Source: Cupriavidus basilensis OR16 | GTDB lineage: Bacteria; Pseudomonadota; Gammaproteobacteria; Burkholderiales; Burkholderiaceae | Reading direction: 5' to 3' | DNA: 64,000 nucleotides | Assembly: GCF_000243095.1 (NCBI RefSeq) | Contig: NZ_AHJE01000053.1 | Span: forward strand, 1-64,000 | Part shown: positions 25,520 through 34,385 of the stretch, one piece after another | Numbering within the stretch: the stretch's first letter is position 1 | Layout: every line of letters begins with the position of its first letter | Notes under the pieces: model-generated | Database searches by the model: none | Seen by the model: only the letters and a program-made list of their open reading frames with translations | What the model was told of the DNA's origin: nothing | Position numbers and translations under genes: made by a program

Positions 25520-27108
25520 TTATCGGGTTGCGGCGCCGCCGGCCAGGTCGACGGCTCGCGCAAGCAGGGTCGTATCCGCCTTCAGCTTGTGCTTGGCCGG
25601 CTTATGCGTGGGCGTGTGGGGAATGGCGTCGACCAGCACCACGAAGCGCGGCAGCTTGTGCGCGGCAAGCCGGTCTTTGGCCCAGGCAACCAGGGTTGCC
25701 GGATTGACCGTCTGGCCCTTCCTGAGCTGCACCGCCAGCATGATTTCTTCTTCGCCAAGCTCGGCCGGCACGCCGATGGCCGCGGCTTCTTCGACTGCGG
25801 GATGCTCGCCGAAAATGCGGTCCAGTTCGGCGCCGGACACGTTTTCGCCCTTGCGCCGCATGACGTCCTTCTTGCGAGCGACGAAGACGTAGTAGCCGTC
25901 GGCGTCCTGGCGCACCAGGTCGCCAGTGGCGAACCAGCCGGCCTTGAAGGCGGCTTCGGTCTGTGTGGCGTCTCGAAAGTAGCCCTGCATCAAGGTGGGC
26001 GTGCGGATCAGCAACTCGCCCTCCTCGCCCTGGGCCACGTCAACGCCCTCGTCGTCGACGATGCGGGCTTCGGGCGCCGCGATGGTGGTATCGGGATGAC
26101 GCGAGATAAGGCCCATCGTCCCCAGCTTGTGCGGCCCATTGAAGGGGTTGGCGATCACGCCCGGAATTTCGGTCATGCCATAGCACTCGATCAGCCGCGG
26201 CACATGAAACTCGTTCTTCATCACGCGGACCATCTCCTGCGTTTGCGGCGCGATGAACATCTTGGTGATGCGGTGGCCGGGGACGAATTCCTCGCGCGGC
26301 CGGCGCGCCAGGATGCTGCCGGCGGCAGCCACCAGGTTGACCTCGGTCGCGCCACTCTCCGCGGCAAAGCGCCAGAAGGACGAGGCGGAGAACTTGCGCA
26401 GCAGCACCAGGCAGCCGCCGCATGCAAAGGCGCCGCCAACCGAGTACATCAGCGCATTGATGTGGAACAACGGCATCACGCACATCACCCGCTCGCTGGG
26501 CTGCAGGTGGAGACGGCCAACGAATGCCTCCGCGGTCAGCACATAGCCGCGATGGCTATGCATGGCGCCTTTCGGGAAACCGGTGGTGCCCGAGGTGTAA
26601 ATGATCAGCGCGGTATCGGTCGCGTTGCCCGTGCCCGGCGGCACCTGCGCCGGCGTGCCGGCGCCCATCGATTCCTCAAGCGTGGGCACCGCGTGCTGGC
26701 CGGCCTCGTTGGCGCGCAGCCAGACACTTTCGCCAAGTTCGGCGGCGACGGCAGCCGCGGTTTCGAAGGTGGCCGGGGAACATACAACGCCCGAGACCTG
26801 CGCGTGCCGGAGCACGTAGAGCGCCTCGTCCAGCCGGTAGTCCGGATTCGCCGGCACCGGATGCCGATCCTGTCGCCGGGGCGCACACGCATATCGTGCG
26901 CCAGCCAATTCGCGGCGCGGGAAATCTGCGCTTCCAGTTGCCCATAGGTCCAGGTCTCGCCTTCGAACAAGATGGCGGGCTTGTCCGGATGCGCCTCGAC
27001 CCGCGTGGCCAGAAAATCCGGCAGCGTGAAGTCATGTGCCCGGTACTGCCGGAGCACCTCCAGCGGGGTGATCATCGCCGGGTTACCGACGGAATGAGTA
27101 TGGCTCAT
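25520..27108 (-). pseudogene. AMP-forming acyl-CoA ligase, internally deleted and frameshifted
   Basis: The 5' frame (from 27108) gives the ligase N-terminus (PDFLATRVEAHPDKPAILFE; TYGQLEAQISRAANWLAHD; RVRPGDRIGI) and then goes out of frame at about 26859. The 3' frame resumes at VPANPDYRLDEAL and carries the adenylation motifs: TSGTTGFPKGAMHSHRG, YGMTEIPG, FATGDLVRQDADGYYVF and RKKDVMRRKGENVSG. In intact relatives about 25 residues separate these two points, so a deletion of several dozen bases plus a shift has removed the strand and helix after GDRIGI. A single read error would not explain it. The start overlaps the upstream gene's stop as ATGA. The product would have activated a carboxylic acid to its CoA thioester. 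Confidence 0.85.
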
Positions 27109-27905
27109 GCTGCCCTCGCCGGGATGCCGTCAAAAGCGATGGCGTGTTCGGCGGCATCGGCCAGGATGAAGCCAATAGGCTGCCGTTGCTCTTCCTGCAG
27201 GTGGGCGATCAGGCTTGCCACGCGGGCCAGCAGCGGCACCCCCTTCAAGGCGCCGGCCGGATATCCGGCATCCAGCAGAACCGCCGGGATCGCCCCGGAC
27301 ACGTTCATGGGCAATGGCTTGGCGTAGTGCGCCGGGACCGCATCGGCGACCGCTTCCAGTGCGGCGACGTGTTCGCCCGCCAGGCCTAGTTCGCGCGAGT
27401 ACGCCAGCAGCCGGTGCGCGCGCGGGTCGCCCTGCTTGTGCGTGGGATGGCCAAAGCCCGGCAGCGGCTTGCGCGCCTGGCGCAAGGCCCGGACGACAGA
27501 GTGCGCGCTTTCTGCAATGGAGCTGACCTCCTTGCCCGCCAGCACTTCCTTGAGCATCAGGCCAGCAGTCTCCGATGCACCCAGTATCACGGAGCCGCAG
27601 CCAAGGACGCCGGCCGCAACCGCGCCCTGCAGCGCGTCCGGGGCAGCGGCAAGGGTCATTCGCGCAGCCTGTACGGATGGCACCAGGCCATGTTCGGCGA
27701 TGGCGACGAGGCAGGCATTGGTGACCGCCACCAGTCCTTGGTCAGGTATCCGCCCGGTAAGGAGAAACAGGAAGTACTCCGTGAAGCCGACCTTGCCGAT
27801 GAGTTCCTGGCTCAGGTCCTTGCCGTGCACGCAGACCCCATGGATATCCACCTCGGCGATGGCCGTACGGCCAGCCGGGAGCTGTTTTATCTGCTCGTTT
27901 GTCAT
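27105..27905 (-). CDS. Citrate-synthase-fold protein, citryl-CoA-lyase-like
   Basis: The 266-residue protein is shorter than citrate synthase (about 430) and resembles the small citrate-synthase-like/citryl-CoA lyase group: VDIHGVCVHGKDLSQELIGK, FTEYFLFLLTGRIPD, KPLPGFGHPTHKQGDPRAHRL (given here in part) with the active-site His, and PMNVSGAIPAVLLDAGYP. Such proteins form or cleave a C-C bond between an acyl-CoA and a keto acid. GAGGAG precedes the start. It heads a minus-strand operon (overlap with the ligase, then the intradiol dioxygenase), an unusual partner for ring cleavage. A possible operator lies just upstream at 27917-27944. Confidence 0.8.
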   Translation of the reverse strand: MTNEQIKQLPAGRTAIAEVDIHGVCVHGKDLSQELIGKVGFTEYFLFLLTGRIPDQGLVAVTNACLVAIAEHGLVPSVQAARMTLAAAPDALQGAVAAGVLGCGSVILGASETAGLMLKEVLAGKEVSSIAESAHSVVRALRQARKPLPGFGHPTHKQGDPRAHRLLAYSRELGLAGEHVAALEAVADAVPAHYAKPLPMNVSGAIPAVLLDAGYPAGALKGVPLLARVASLIAHLQEEQRQPIGFILADAAEHAIAFDGIPARAA

Positions 27906-27916
27906 ATCATCTCCTC

Positions 27917-27944
27917 ATTATTTTTTGCGCTAGCCGCAAATAAT
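27917..27944. promoter_or_regulatory. Inverted repeat upstream of the citrate-synthase-like operon, candidate operator
   Basis: TTTGCG (27924-27929), CTAGC, CGCAAA (27935-27940) form a palindrome extended by ATTATT on the left and TAAT on the right. It sits 12-39 bp upstream of the start codon, overlapping a probable promoter. Nearly the same words (TTTTTTGCG and CGCAAAATAATAG) occur just upstream of the GntR gene at 39591-39636, which hints at a shared regulator. Confidence 0.5.
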
Positions 27945-28046
27945 AGCGATATGCGAAATAATTCTAGGGTGGGATCTATCAGTTGGCAAGCCAGGACTTG
28001 AACGAGGACGGGCGAACCGTGCATAGCCCGGCAGATTCGCCCAAGG

Positions 28047-28376
28047 TCACGCTTTGTCCGTGAATGGTTCAGCCTCACTGATCTTTGCCAGCGCGCCGTC
28101 CGTGAACGGATCGACTTGGCGGATGGCCCCATCCGTGAAGGGATCAACTGGGCGGGCCGCGCCATCGGTATAGGGATCGGCCTTGCGCACCGCTACCTTG
28201 CGGAACTGCTCATCGACGAGTCCGCCGTGCCGCGGGAAGTCCTGCGTCGCCACCGGCGGGGCTTCGAGCCGGCTGCTACGCGCACCGTCTATAAAGACGT
28301 CGGGCGAACGCACAGTCGCCTGCGCGGCTGAACTCGCTACTAGCATCACGACCGCGCCAACCATTGCCTTTCTCAT
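28047..28376 (-). CDS. Small exported protein with repeated DPFTDGA motifs
   Basis: The 109-residue product has a signal peptide (MRKAMVGAVVMLVASSAAQA) and a mature part of about 90 residues ending in four near-repeats: ADPYTDGA, VDPFTDGA, VDPFTDGA and AEPFTDKA, spaced 10-15 residues apart. The start at 28376 is chosen because AAAGGAG lies 8 nt upstream. The acidic repeats could bind a metal or another protein; I recall similar small proteins in Burkholderiales but no function. It lies alone between the citrate-synthase-like operon and a divergent TetR gene. Confidence 0.7.
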   Translation of the reverse strand: MRKAMVGAVVMLVASSAAQATVRSPDVFIDGARSSRLEAPPVATQDFPRHGGLVDEQFRKVAVRKADPYTDGAARPVDPFTDGAIRQVDPFTDGALAKISEAEPFTDKA

Positions 28377-28481
28377 CGCACTTGCTCCTTTGAAAACCAA
28401 AAAAAGAGAGCGGGAAATCACGTCAGATGGACTTTTCGACCTGAGTGGTTACGCCCTTGAAGTGCACTATAGACAAAACCG

Positions 28482-28493
28482 TACCGTATGGTA
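28482..28493. promoter_or_regulatory. Short inverted repeat between the repeat protein and TetR genes
   Basis: TACC-GTAT-GGTA is a small palindrome in the divergent 273-bp intergenic region, about 157 bp before the TetR start. It could be a TetR-family operator, but the arms are only 4 bp. Confidence 0.25.
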
Positions 28494-28649
28494 TTCTTTG
28501 GTTTGGAAGACAGGGTTCGGGATCGTTGAATGCTTTGAGCGGCACAGGGCTGCCGCAACGCCCTGGATCCTCGATTTGATAGACTGCGCAGGACCTGAGA
28601 CATCAGGTCGCGATTTTGGCGCTTGGCCTCTTAACCACCTTGCTACTCA

Positions 28650-29294
28650 ATGGACCTACGACAGAGCACGTTGACGAAAACCTCCGCGAAGCCGCCTGTG
28701 CGCTTGACGCGCCGGGGGGAAGATAAGCGCGCGCTGATTCTGACCACCGCCGCAGACATGTTTCTCGATCACGGCTACGACGGCGTCAGCCTCGACGAGA
28801 TTGTCAAGGCGTGTGGAGGCTCAAAAACCAATGTCTACAGCTACTTTGGCGGCAAGGATGGGCTATTCGTCGCAGTTGTAGAGATGCTTTGCGGCAAATT
28901 CCTGGAAAAAACCGAGGGCCTGGACCTCTCGCACAGCAGCGCAGCGCAGGGCTTGCGGAACATTGCACACAGCTTCCTTCAATCGCTGCTGGACGAGCGC
29001 CACCTCGCATTCCTGCGGCTCATCATCGCCGAATCCCGTCGGTTCCCTGAACTGGGCGATGCGTGGTACACACGCGGCCCGAAGGCTTCCTGCATTTACA
29101 TCGCCAATTTCCTGGCAATGCGTAAGGCGGCAGGGGCCACGCTGGCTGCAACACCTGAGATCGCCGCCCAACTATTCCACAGCATCGTGATCGCCGGCAC
29201 ATTGCACCGTGCGCTCGCGACTAATTACCGCCCCACCGAAGGCGAACTCGACGCGCTCATTCTTTCTGCCATTGCTTTGATCGTAATGTCGTAG
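28650..29294 (+). CDS. TetR/AcrR-family transcriptional regulator
   Basis: The 214-residue protein has the TetR N-terminal helix-turn-helix (ILTTAADMFLDHGYDGVSLD, then KACGGSKTNVYSYFGGKDGL) and an all-helical ligand-binding C-terminus resembling the AcrR-like group that controls RND or aromatic-acid efflux (LAFLRLIIAESRRFPELGD). It lies directly upstream of the MetA-type protein, MscS-like channel and efflux genes on the same strand, so it is the probable repressor of that efflux block. It is complete. Confidence 0.9.
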   Translation: MDLRQSTLTKTSAKPPVRLTRRGEDKRALILTTAADMFLDHGYDGVSLDEIVKACGGSKTNVYSYFGGKDGLFVAVVEMLCGKFLEKTEGLDLSHSSAAQGLRNIAHSFLQSLLDERHLAFLRLIIAESRRFPELGDAWYTRGPKASCIYIANFLAMRKAAGATLAATPEIAAQLFHSIVIAGTLHRALATNYRPTEGELDALILSAIALIVMS

Positions 29295-29554
29295 CTGCCG
29301 ATCGGTATTTCCCGAATGCCGGGGCCTGGTCAGCGCACAGCGCCGCTGTGCGAGCGTCAACGCGCTCGCCGCGCGTCCTGTGCTCACTGGCTCCGCTGAC
29401 AATCGGTTGCGACAGCCGCTCGCCCCCTCCATCGCCGGTGGCAGAGATGTCGCGGTTGTTCCAGCAGGTCTAGAGTCCCTTCCCGGCCAGGACCTGCCGA
29501 CTATCCCTCGTTTGGCGTCAAAGCGGGCGCCATCACACATCAACAGGCTGTGAT

Positions 29555-30478
29555 ATGAAAATTACGCGCCAGCTTCTACCGCTGATTTGCTGCGCCTTTT
29601 TGTCGTCCGCCGCCTTGGCGGACGCGGTGACATTGCCGCCTATGAATCTCGGCAACACGAGCTTTCTGGACGGCGTCGCAGGGCCAGGCTTCCTTTTCGA
29701 GGTTGGCTCCAGCTACTACCACGCCACGACCATCAAGGACGACGCGGGCAACGCCGCCCCGGGGGGGCCGCGCATCGAGGTGGCTGCCATCGTTCCGCAT
29801 ATTGCCTACATATCCCCCAATTTCACACTGCTTGGCGGACATGTTGGCGGCGAGATACTGCTTCCGCTTGTCTATGCCAACCTCAAAGTCGGGCCTGGCC
29901 TTGAAGACAGCAACTTTGCTGCCGGCGACGTCCAGTTCAGCCCATTCCTGGTTCAATGGACCGGCCAGACGCTGTTTGGCATGCCCTTTTTCCAGCGGTT
30001 CGACCTGCTCTTTTCGGCACCAACTGGGCAATACAACCGCAATGCGCTCGCCAACGCCGGAAGCCATGCCTGGACGATCGCGCCTTACTATGCTTTCACG
30101 CTGATGCCCACCGATAAGTTCGAGATCAGTGCCCGGCTCAACTACCAGTGGAACGGCAAGAACACCAAGCCATCCCCGGCCTTGAACGCAGACTCCGTGC
30201 AGGCCGGTGACGCGCTGTCTCTAAACCTCTCTGGCTCCTATGCTGTTTCCAAGCACTGGCGGATCGGCATCGCTGGCTATGCCCTGCAACAACTCAGCGA
30301 GGATCGCATCGATGGCAAGTACCAGTCGGACTCCAAGGAACGGCTCTTCGGGGCCGGCCCTGGGGTGCTATACCAAGGAAGTTCGTACCAGATCCTGTTG
30401 AATGCATATAAGGAATGGGGCGCCAGGAATCGCCCAGAGGGCAGCAAGATCGTGCTGCGCTACCTGCTCCCGTTCTGA
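29555..30478 (+). CDS. MetA-pathway-of-phenol-degradation family outer-membrane protein
   Basis: The 307-residue protein has a signal peptide (MKITRQLLPLICCAFLSSAALA) and a beta-rich body ending in Phe (LRYLLPF). It shows the phenol-MetA family start TLPPMNLGNTSFLDG and GGHVGGEILLPLVYANL, SAPTGQYNRNALANAGSHAW. Members are outer-membrane channels linked to uptake of phenolics and other hydrophobic compounds. It lies 260 bp after the TetR gene (that gap holds nothing I recognise) and 77 bp before the MscS-like gene. Confidence 0.82.
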   Translation: MKITRQLLPLICCAFLSSAALADAVTLPPMNLGNTSFLDGVAGPGFLFEVGSSYYHATTIKDDAGNAAPGGPRIEVAAIVPHIAYISPNFTLLGGHVGGEILLPLVYANLKVGPGLEDSNFAAGDVQFSPFLVQWTGQTLFGMPFFQRFDLLFSAPTGQYNRNALANAGSHAWTIAPYYAFTLMPTDKFEISARLNYQWNGKNTKPSPALNADSVQAGDALSLNLSGSYAVSKHWRIGIAGYALQQLSEDRIDGKYQSDSKERLFGAGPGVLYQGSSYQILLNAYKEWGARNRPEGSKIVLRYLLPF

Positions 30479-30555
30479 TTGGAAACACCGCGCCAGCCTC
30501 TTGCCTCACTTTCCAGGGGCGGCTTGTTATGGCTGCATGAATTGGCATCCTCCGT

Positions 30556-32040
30556 ATGCAAGGTCTCGCCATGGAATATTTGCTGGATCCTCTTTGCCTG
30601 GGCGTTGGCTTGGTGCTGTGCGATGTTCTCGCCTGGCGCCTTATCGAACCCGGCTACAAGCGGCTGCGCCTTGCCGTCCGGCTGGCAGTATTTGCGCTGC
30701 TGACTGCCGTGCTTCTCCATGGCGGCATGAGCCCGCTCGATGCAGCCCCGTCGCCTGAGCAGCCGGTTCGCCATTTCCTTGGCCAGGCACTGGAGATCAT
30801 CTGGTGGCTGCTCGGCGCCCGCGCCCTCACCATTCTCCTGGACGCGCTCTTCATGCCCAAGGCCTGGCACCAGGAGCGCCTGTTCCAGGACGTGCTGGGC
30901 GCGCTGATCTTCGTTGCCGCGGCCGTGGCGGCCATCGCCTACGTCCTTGAGCTTCCTGTGAGCGGTTTGCTGGCGACGTCGGGCGCCCTGGCCATCATTG
31001 TTGGCCTGGCGATCCAAAGTACATTGAGCGATGTGTTCTCCGGACTCGTACTGAACGCCACACAGCCCTACCATCTCGGCGACTGGGTCTCCATCGATGG
31101 CGTGGACGGCAAGGTGCTGGAGATAAACTGGCGCGCCACCCATCTGCTGAGTGCCCAAGGGAATCTGGTGGTGATCCCCAACAACGTGACTGCCCGGGCC
31201 AAGATCACCAATATCAGCCGGCCCTCGGAACTGCACGGTGTCAACGTATCCATCCAGGTCACACCGGAAGCCCGCCCGAGCGTGGTTGTGGAAGCGCTGG
31301 AGCGCGCGGTACTAGGTTGCAAAGTCGCATTGGCAAATCCAGCGCCATCGGTGATGGTGAAACAAGCCGGCGCCAACTCGATCGACTATGAAATTACCTG
31401 CTACGTCGAGGACATCGCCAATAAAAGACTGGCCACGAATCAACTCTTCGATCTCGCGCATCGGCACCTGGCATCCGTCGACGTCAATCTCCGTCCGCTC
31501 GCCGTCCCCAACGCAGGCACTCCGGCGACCGATCGCCGCCAGCGGCTGCTTTCGACGGTGAGCATCTTCCAGGCGCTGGGCGCGGACGAACTCTCCCAAC
31601 TTGCCAAACGCCTGTCGCGGCATGAATACCAGGCGCACCAGACAGTTGTGACAAGCTCCGATGTCACGGACTACATGCTCCTTGTGGACTCGGGTGTGCT
31701 CTCCGTCTCAATTGCGCGCGGAAACGAGCACGTGGAGACTGCCCGCCTCGGACCGGGTGAAGCGTTCGGCGAACCTGGCGTCTTGGCGGGCATTGCCATG
31801 CAGGTGACCATTGAGGCAATTACCGGCGTAGTCCTCTACCGGCTGGATAAATCGGATCTCACACCGGTACTTCAATCCCGTCCTGAAGTGGGATCGCAAA
31901 TGTGCCAGCTGCTTTCCCAGCGGCAGGAATCGAACAGCGCCTTCGGCAACATGCAGCCGCCCGCCCATGCCGGCAAATCCAGCGTCTTGCAATGGCTCCA
32001 GGACAAGATGCACAGCCTCCACCATCTTGCCGGACACTAG
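30556..32040 (+). CDS. MscS-family channel with C-terminal cyclic-nucleotide-binding-like domain
   Basis: The 494-residue protein has four or five N-terminal membrane helices, the MscS pore/beta domain (SGALAIIVGLAIQSTLSDVF, DWVSIDGVDGKVLEINWRA, GNLVVIPNNVTARAKITN; residues about 130-300) and a C-terminal CNB-like domain (residues about 335-450; ALGADELSQLAKRL, then PGEAFGEPGVLAG). This is the architecture of bacterial cyclic-nucleotide-gated MscS-like channels. In the phosphate-binding cassette the usual Arg is absent: the segment reads GIAMQVTIEA. So nucleotide binding may be lost or altered. The start may be 30556 or the ATG at 30571. It precedes an efflux operon, suggesting a role in osmotic or acid stress. 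Confidence 0.85.
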   Translation: MQGLAMEYLLDPLCLGVGLVLCDVLAWRLIEPGYKRLRLAVRLAVFALLTAVLLHGGMSPLDAAPSPEQPVRHFLGQALEIIWWLLGARALTILLDALFMPKAWHQERLFQDVLGALIFVAAAVAAIAYVLELPVSGLLATSGALAIIVGLAIQSTLSDVFSGLVLNATQPYHLGDWVSIDGVDGKVLEINWRATHLLSAQGNLVVIPNNVTARAKITNISRPSELHGVNVSIQVTPEARPSVVVEALERAVLGCKVALANPAPSVMVKQAGANSIDYEITCYVEDIANKRLATNQLFDLAHRHLASVDVNLRPLAVPNAGTPATDRRQRLLSTVSIFQALGADELSQLAKRLSRHEYQAHQTVVTSSDVTDYMLLVDSGVLSVSIARGNEHVETARLGPGEAFGEPGVLAGIAMQVTIEAITGVVLYRLDKSDLTPVLQSRPEVGSQMCQLLSQRQESNSAFGNMQPPAHAGKSSVLQWLQDKMHSLHHLAGH

Positions 32041-32204
32041 GTGCCGTGCTCCCGGGCACTGGCCTCTGCAGCAGAACACCGTGTTCGGTCGCGCAGAACG
32101 CCGGCGCACCTCGTGCTCGACTATGATGACATCAGCCCGGAAACTGCGGGAACACCAGCGTTTGCGCTCTTTTACCACCCTCGTCAAGCTCTGACCTAAG
32201 TGCA

Positions 32205-34385
32205 ATGGCAAAGATATCCGGCAGCACGTTAGCGCCAGAGCGCGCATCTTTCGCCAATGCGGTCCAGTCATACTGGCAGGCGGACCGGGGACGGCTGGTG
32301 CACGCGTCCAAGACCGCGCTTGCCGTGGTCCTTTCCATGTGGCTCTCGATGCGGCTTGAGCTTTCCTCGCCGCGCACCGCCATGGTTTCAGCGGTCATCC
32401 TGATGATGCATCAGCATAGCGGCATGGTGCTGGCAAGAGGTTTCTACCGCGCCCTGGGGATGCTTGTTGGCAACCTGGCCGCCCTGCTGCTGTTCTTCGC
32501 CTTTCCGCAAGAACGCGTGCTATTTCTGCTCTGCTTGTCCGTCTGGACCGGGCTATGTGTTTGCGGGGCTGCCTACTACCGGAACTATCAATCGTATGGG
32601 TTCTTACTCGCGGGCTACGCGACGTGTATTGCCGCCGTTCCGTCCATCAACAATCCCTATGCGATCTTCGACAACGTGATTGTCAGCCTTAGCGAGGTAT
32701 CGATCGGGATCCTTTGCGCAGGGTTGGTAAGCGCGCTGATCCTCCCACAGCGGGTCGCAACGATGATGCTCGCTGCGGGCCAGCAGCATATCACCACCTT
32801 TGTCGGCTTCATCCGCGAAGCCCTGCACGGCAGGCAGTCCCCGTCCGCGCTTGGGCTTTCACACCTGCATCTGATGGGCGAACGCGCCCAGCTCGAGAAC
32901 TTGCGCAGCGCGGTGGTCTTCGAGGATCCCGAACTGCGCGCGAACAATGACCTGATGATTCACCTGAATCACGATTTCCTCGATGCCATTGCGCGCTTTC
33001 ACACCATTCACCAACTGCGCGCACGCATCGAAAAAACCGAAGACCGTCGGGCCGCAAGCGCGCTCGATGCCCTCTTCGACTCGCTCTCCGGAATCCTGCC
33101 ATTCCCCTCGGATGGCGCCAGGTTAAGCCTGCCGGAGGTACGCGGCTTGCATGCCGGATTGCTGGCATTGGCGTCCGAATTGCCCGGCCGCATCGCGTCC
33201 GCCTCGGCGGCACTTTCCAATGCCCCGCCGCCGGTATTGGATCGGTTTGCCGCGGGTGCGGCAGCACTCGACGAAGCCACGGCCGATCTGCTCTCCTATA
33301 CCGAGCACTACATTGCCCTGCGCACGGCGCGCACATTCGTCACGGAGCGCCCCCGCAAACGGCCGAGCAAACTCTTGTACTCGGGGAATCGCGCCTTTGC
33401 CCTGGCATCCGGCCTGCGCGCGGCGATGGCCATCCTGGCGTGCTCCTGGCTCTGGATTGCGTCGGGCTGGAACGGCGGCAGCTCGGCAGTCATCGCCGCT
33501 GCTATCGCCATCGCGCTCTACTCGGTCATGCCCCAGCCAACCGCCGTCGCGCGGCAGATGCTCATCGGGTGTGCGGCGGCCTGGCTGGCCGGCCTGTTCT
33601 TCAACTTCTTCATCCTGCCTCGCCTCGATGGGTTCCTGCTGCTCGCGGTCTGGATCGTCCCGTTCATCTTGGCCGGCAGCTATCTCGGTACCTTTCCGAA
33701 AACCGCGACGATCGGGTTGGGCTTCGGTATCTATTTCAGCTTCCTCAGCAATCTGACAAACCCGACCGTCTACAACCCGACGAGCTATCTCGACTCGGGT
33801 CTTGCCACGCTGCTTGGCATTGCGATAGCGTCGCTCGCTTTTGCGACCATCATGCCCCAGGGCGGTCATTGGCTGGCCGAGCGCTATCTGAATCAGTTGC
33901 GCAAGCTGGTGGCAAGAGAGGCGTGCCATGGTGCACTCGATGGCCTGCGCCTGACCTTCGAGAGCAATATCCGCGATTTCGTACAGTACGCCGGCACTCG
34001 GCCGGTGACCGGCCGCGCCAGCCAGGCGGAACTGCTGGGATGGTCTTTCGCCGCGCTGGAGATCGGGCTTGGCGTGATCAATATTCGTGAAGCGACCGCC
34101 AGGGAGGTCATGCCAGCGAGATGGAAAGAACAACAAGGCAGCATGCTGGCGGCGATCTCCGCGCTATTCCTTACACCCTCGCCGCAGACTCATGAGGTCG
34201 CGTTGCGCGCCGTCGAAAGCGCCATTGAACAGACAGCCGGGACGGCAAGCAATAGGACAGGCGGAGAGCCTGAGCCGCGGCCATCGCAGGTCCGGGCATT
34301 CCTGCACTTCATCAGGCTGTCGCTGCTGGACGATGCCCTCCCCCTGGTCAATGCCTTCCCTGGCACCGGTGCCGAAGTTGCCTGA
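32205..34385 (+). CDS. FUSC/AaeB-type aromatic-acid exporter inner-membrane protein
   Basis: The 726-residue protein has two hydrophobic blocks (residues about 30-190 and 400-540), each of about five or six helices, separated and followed by soluble helical regions: the fusaric-acid-resistance/AaeB layout. Motifs include LELSSPRTAMVSAVILMMHQ and GSYLGTFPKTATIGLGFGIY. It would form a tripartite pump with the HlyD-type adaptor and outer-membrane factor encoded next to it. Its stop overlaps the start of the outer-membrane gene (TGATG). AaeB-type pumps expel hydroxybenzoates and related acids when they build up. Confidence 0.88.
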   Translation: MAKISGSTLAPERASFANAVQSYWQADRGRLVHASKTALAVVLSMWLSMRLELSSPRTAMVSAVILMMHQHSGMVLARGFYRALGMLVGNLAALLLFFAFPQERVLFLLCLSVWTGLCVCGAAYYRNYQSYGFLLAGYATCIAAVPSINNPYAIFDNVIVSLSEVSIGILCAGLVSALILPQRVATMMLAAGQQHITTFVGFIREALHGRQSPSALGLSHLHLMGERAQLENLRSAVVFEDPELRANNDLMIHLNHDFLDAIARFHTIHQLRARIEKTEDRRAASALDALFDSLSGILPFPSDGARLSLPEVRGLHAGLLALASELPGRIASASAALSNAPPPVLDRFAAGAAALDEATADLLSYTEHYIALRTARTFVTERPRKRPSKLLYSGNRAFALASGLRAAMAILACSWLWIASGWNGGSSAVIAAAIAIALYSVMPQPTAVARQMLIGCAAAWLAGLFFNFFILPRLDGFLLLAVWIVPFILAGSYLGTFPKTATIGLGFGIYFSFLSNLTNPTVYNPTSYLDSGLATLLGIAIASLAFATIMPQGGHWLAERYLNQLRKLVAREACHGALDGLRLTFESNIRDFVQYAGTRPVTGRASQAELLGWSFAALEIGLGVINIREATAREVMPARWKEQQGSMLAAISALFLTPSPQTHEVALRAVESAIEQTAGTASNRTGGEPEPRPSQVRAFLHFIRLSLLDDALPLVNAFPGTGAEVA

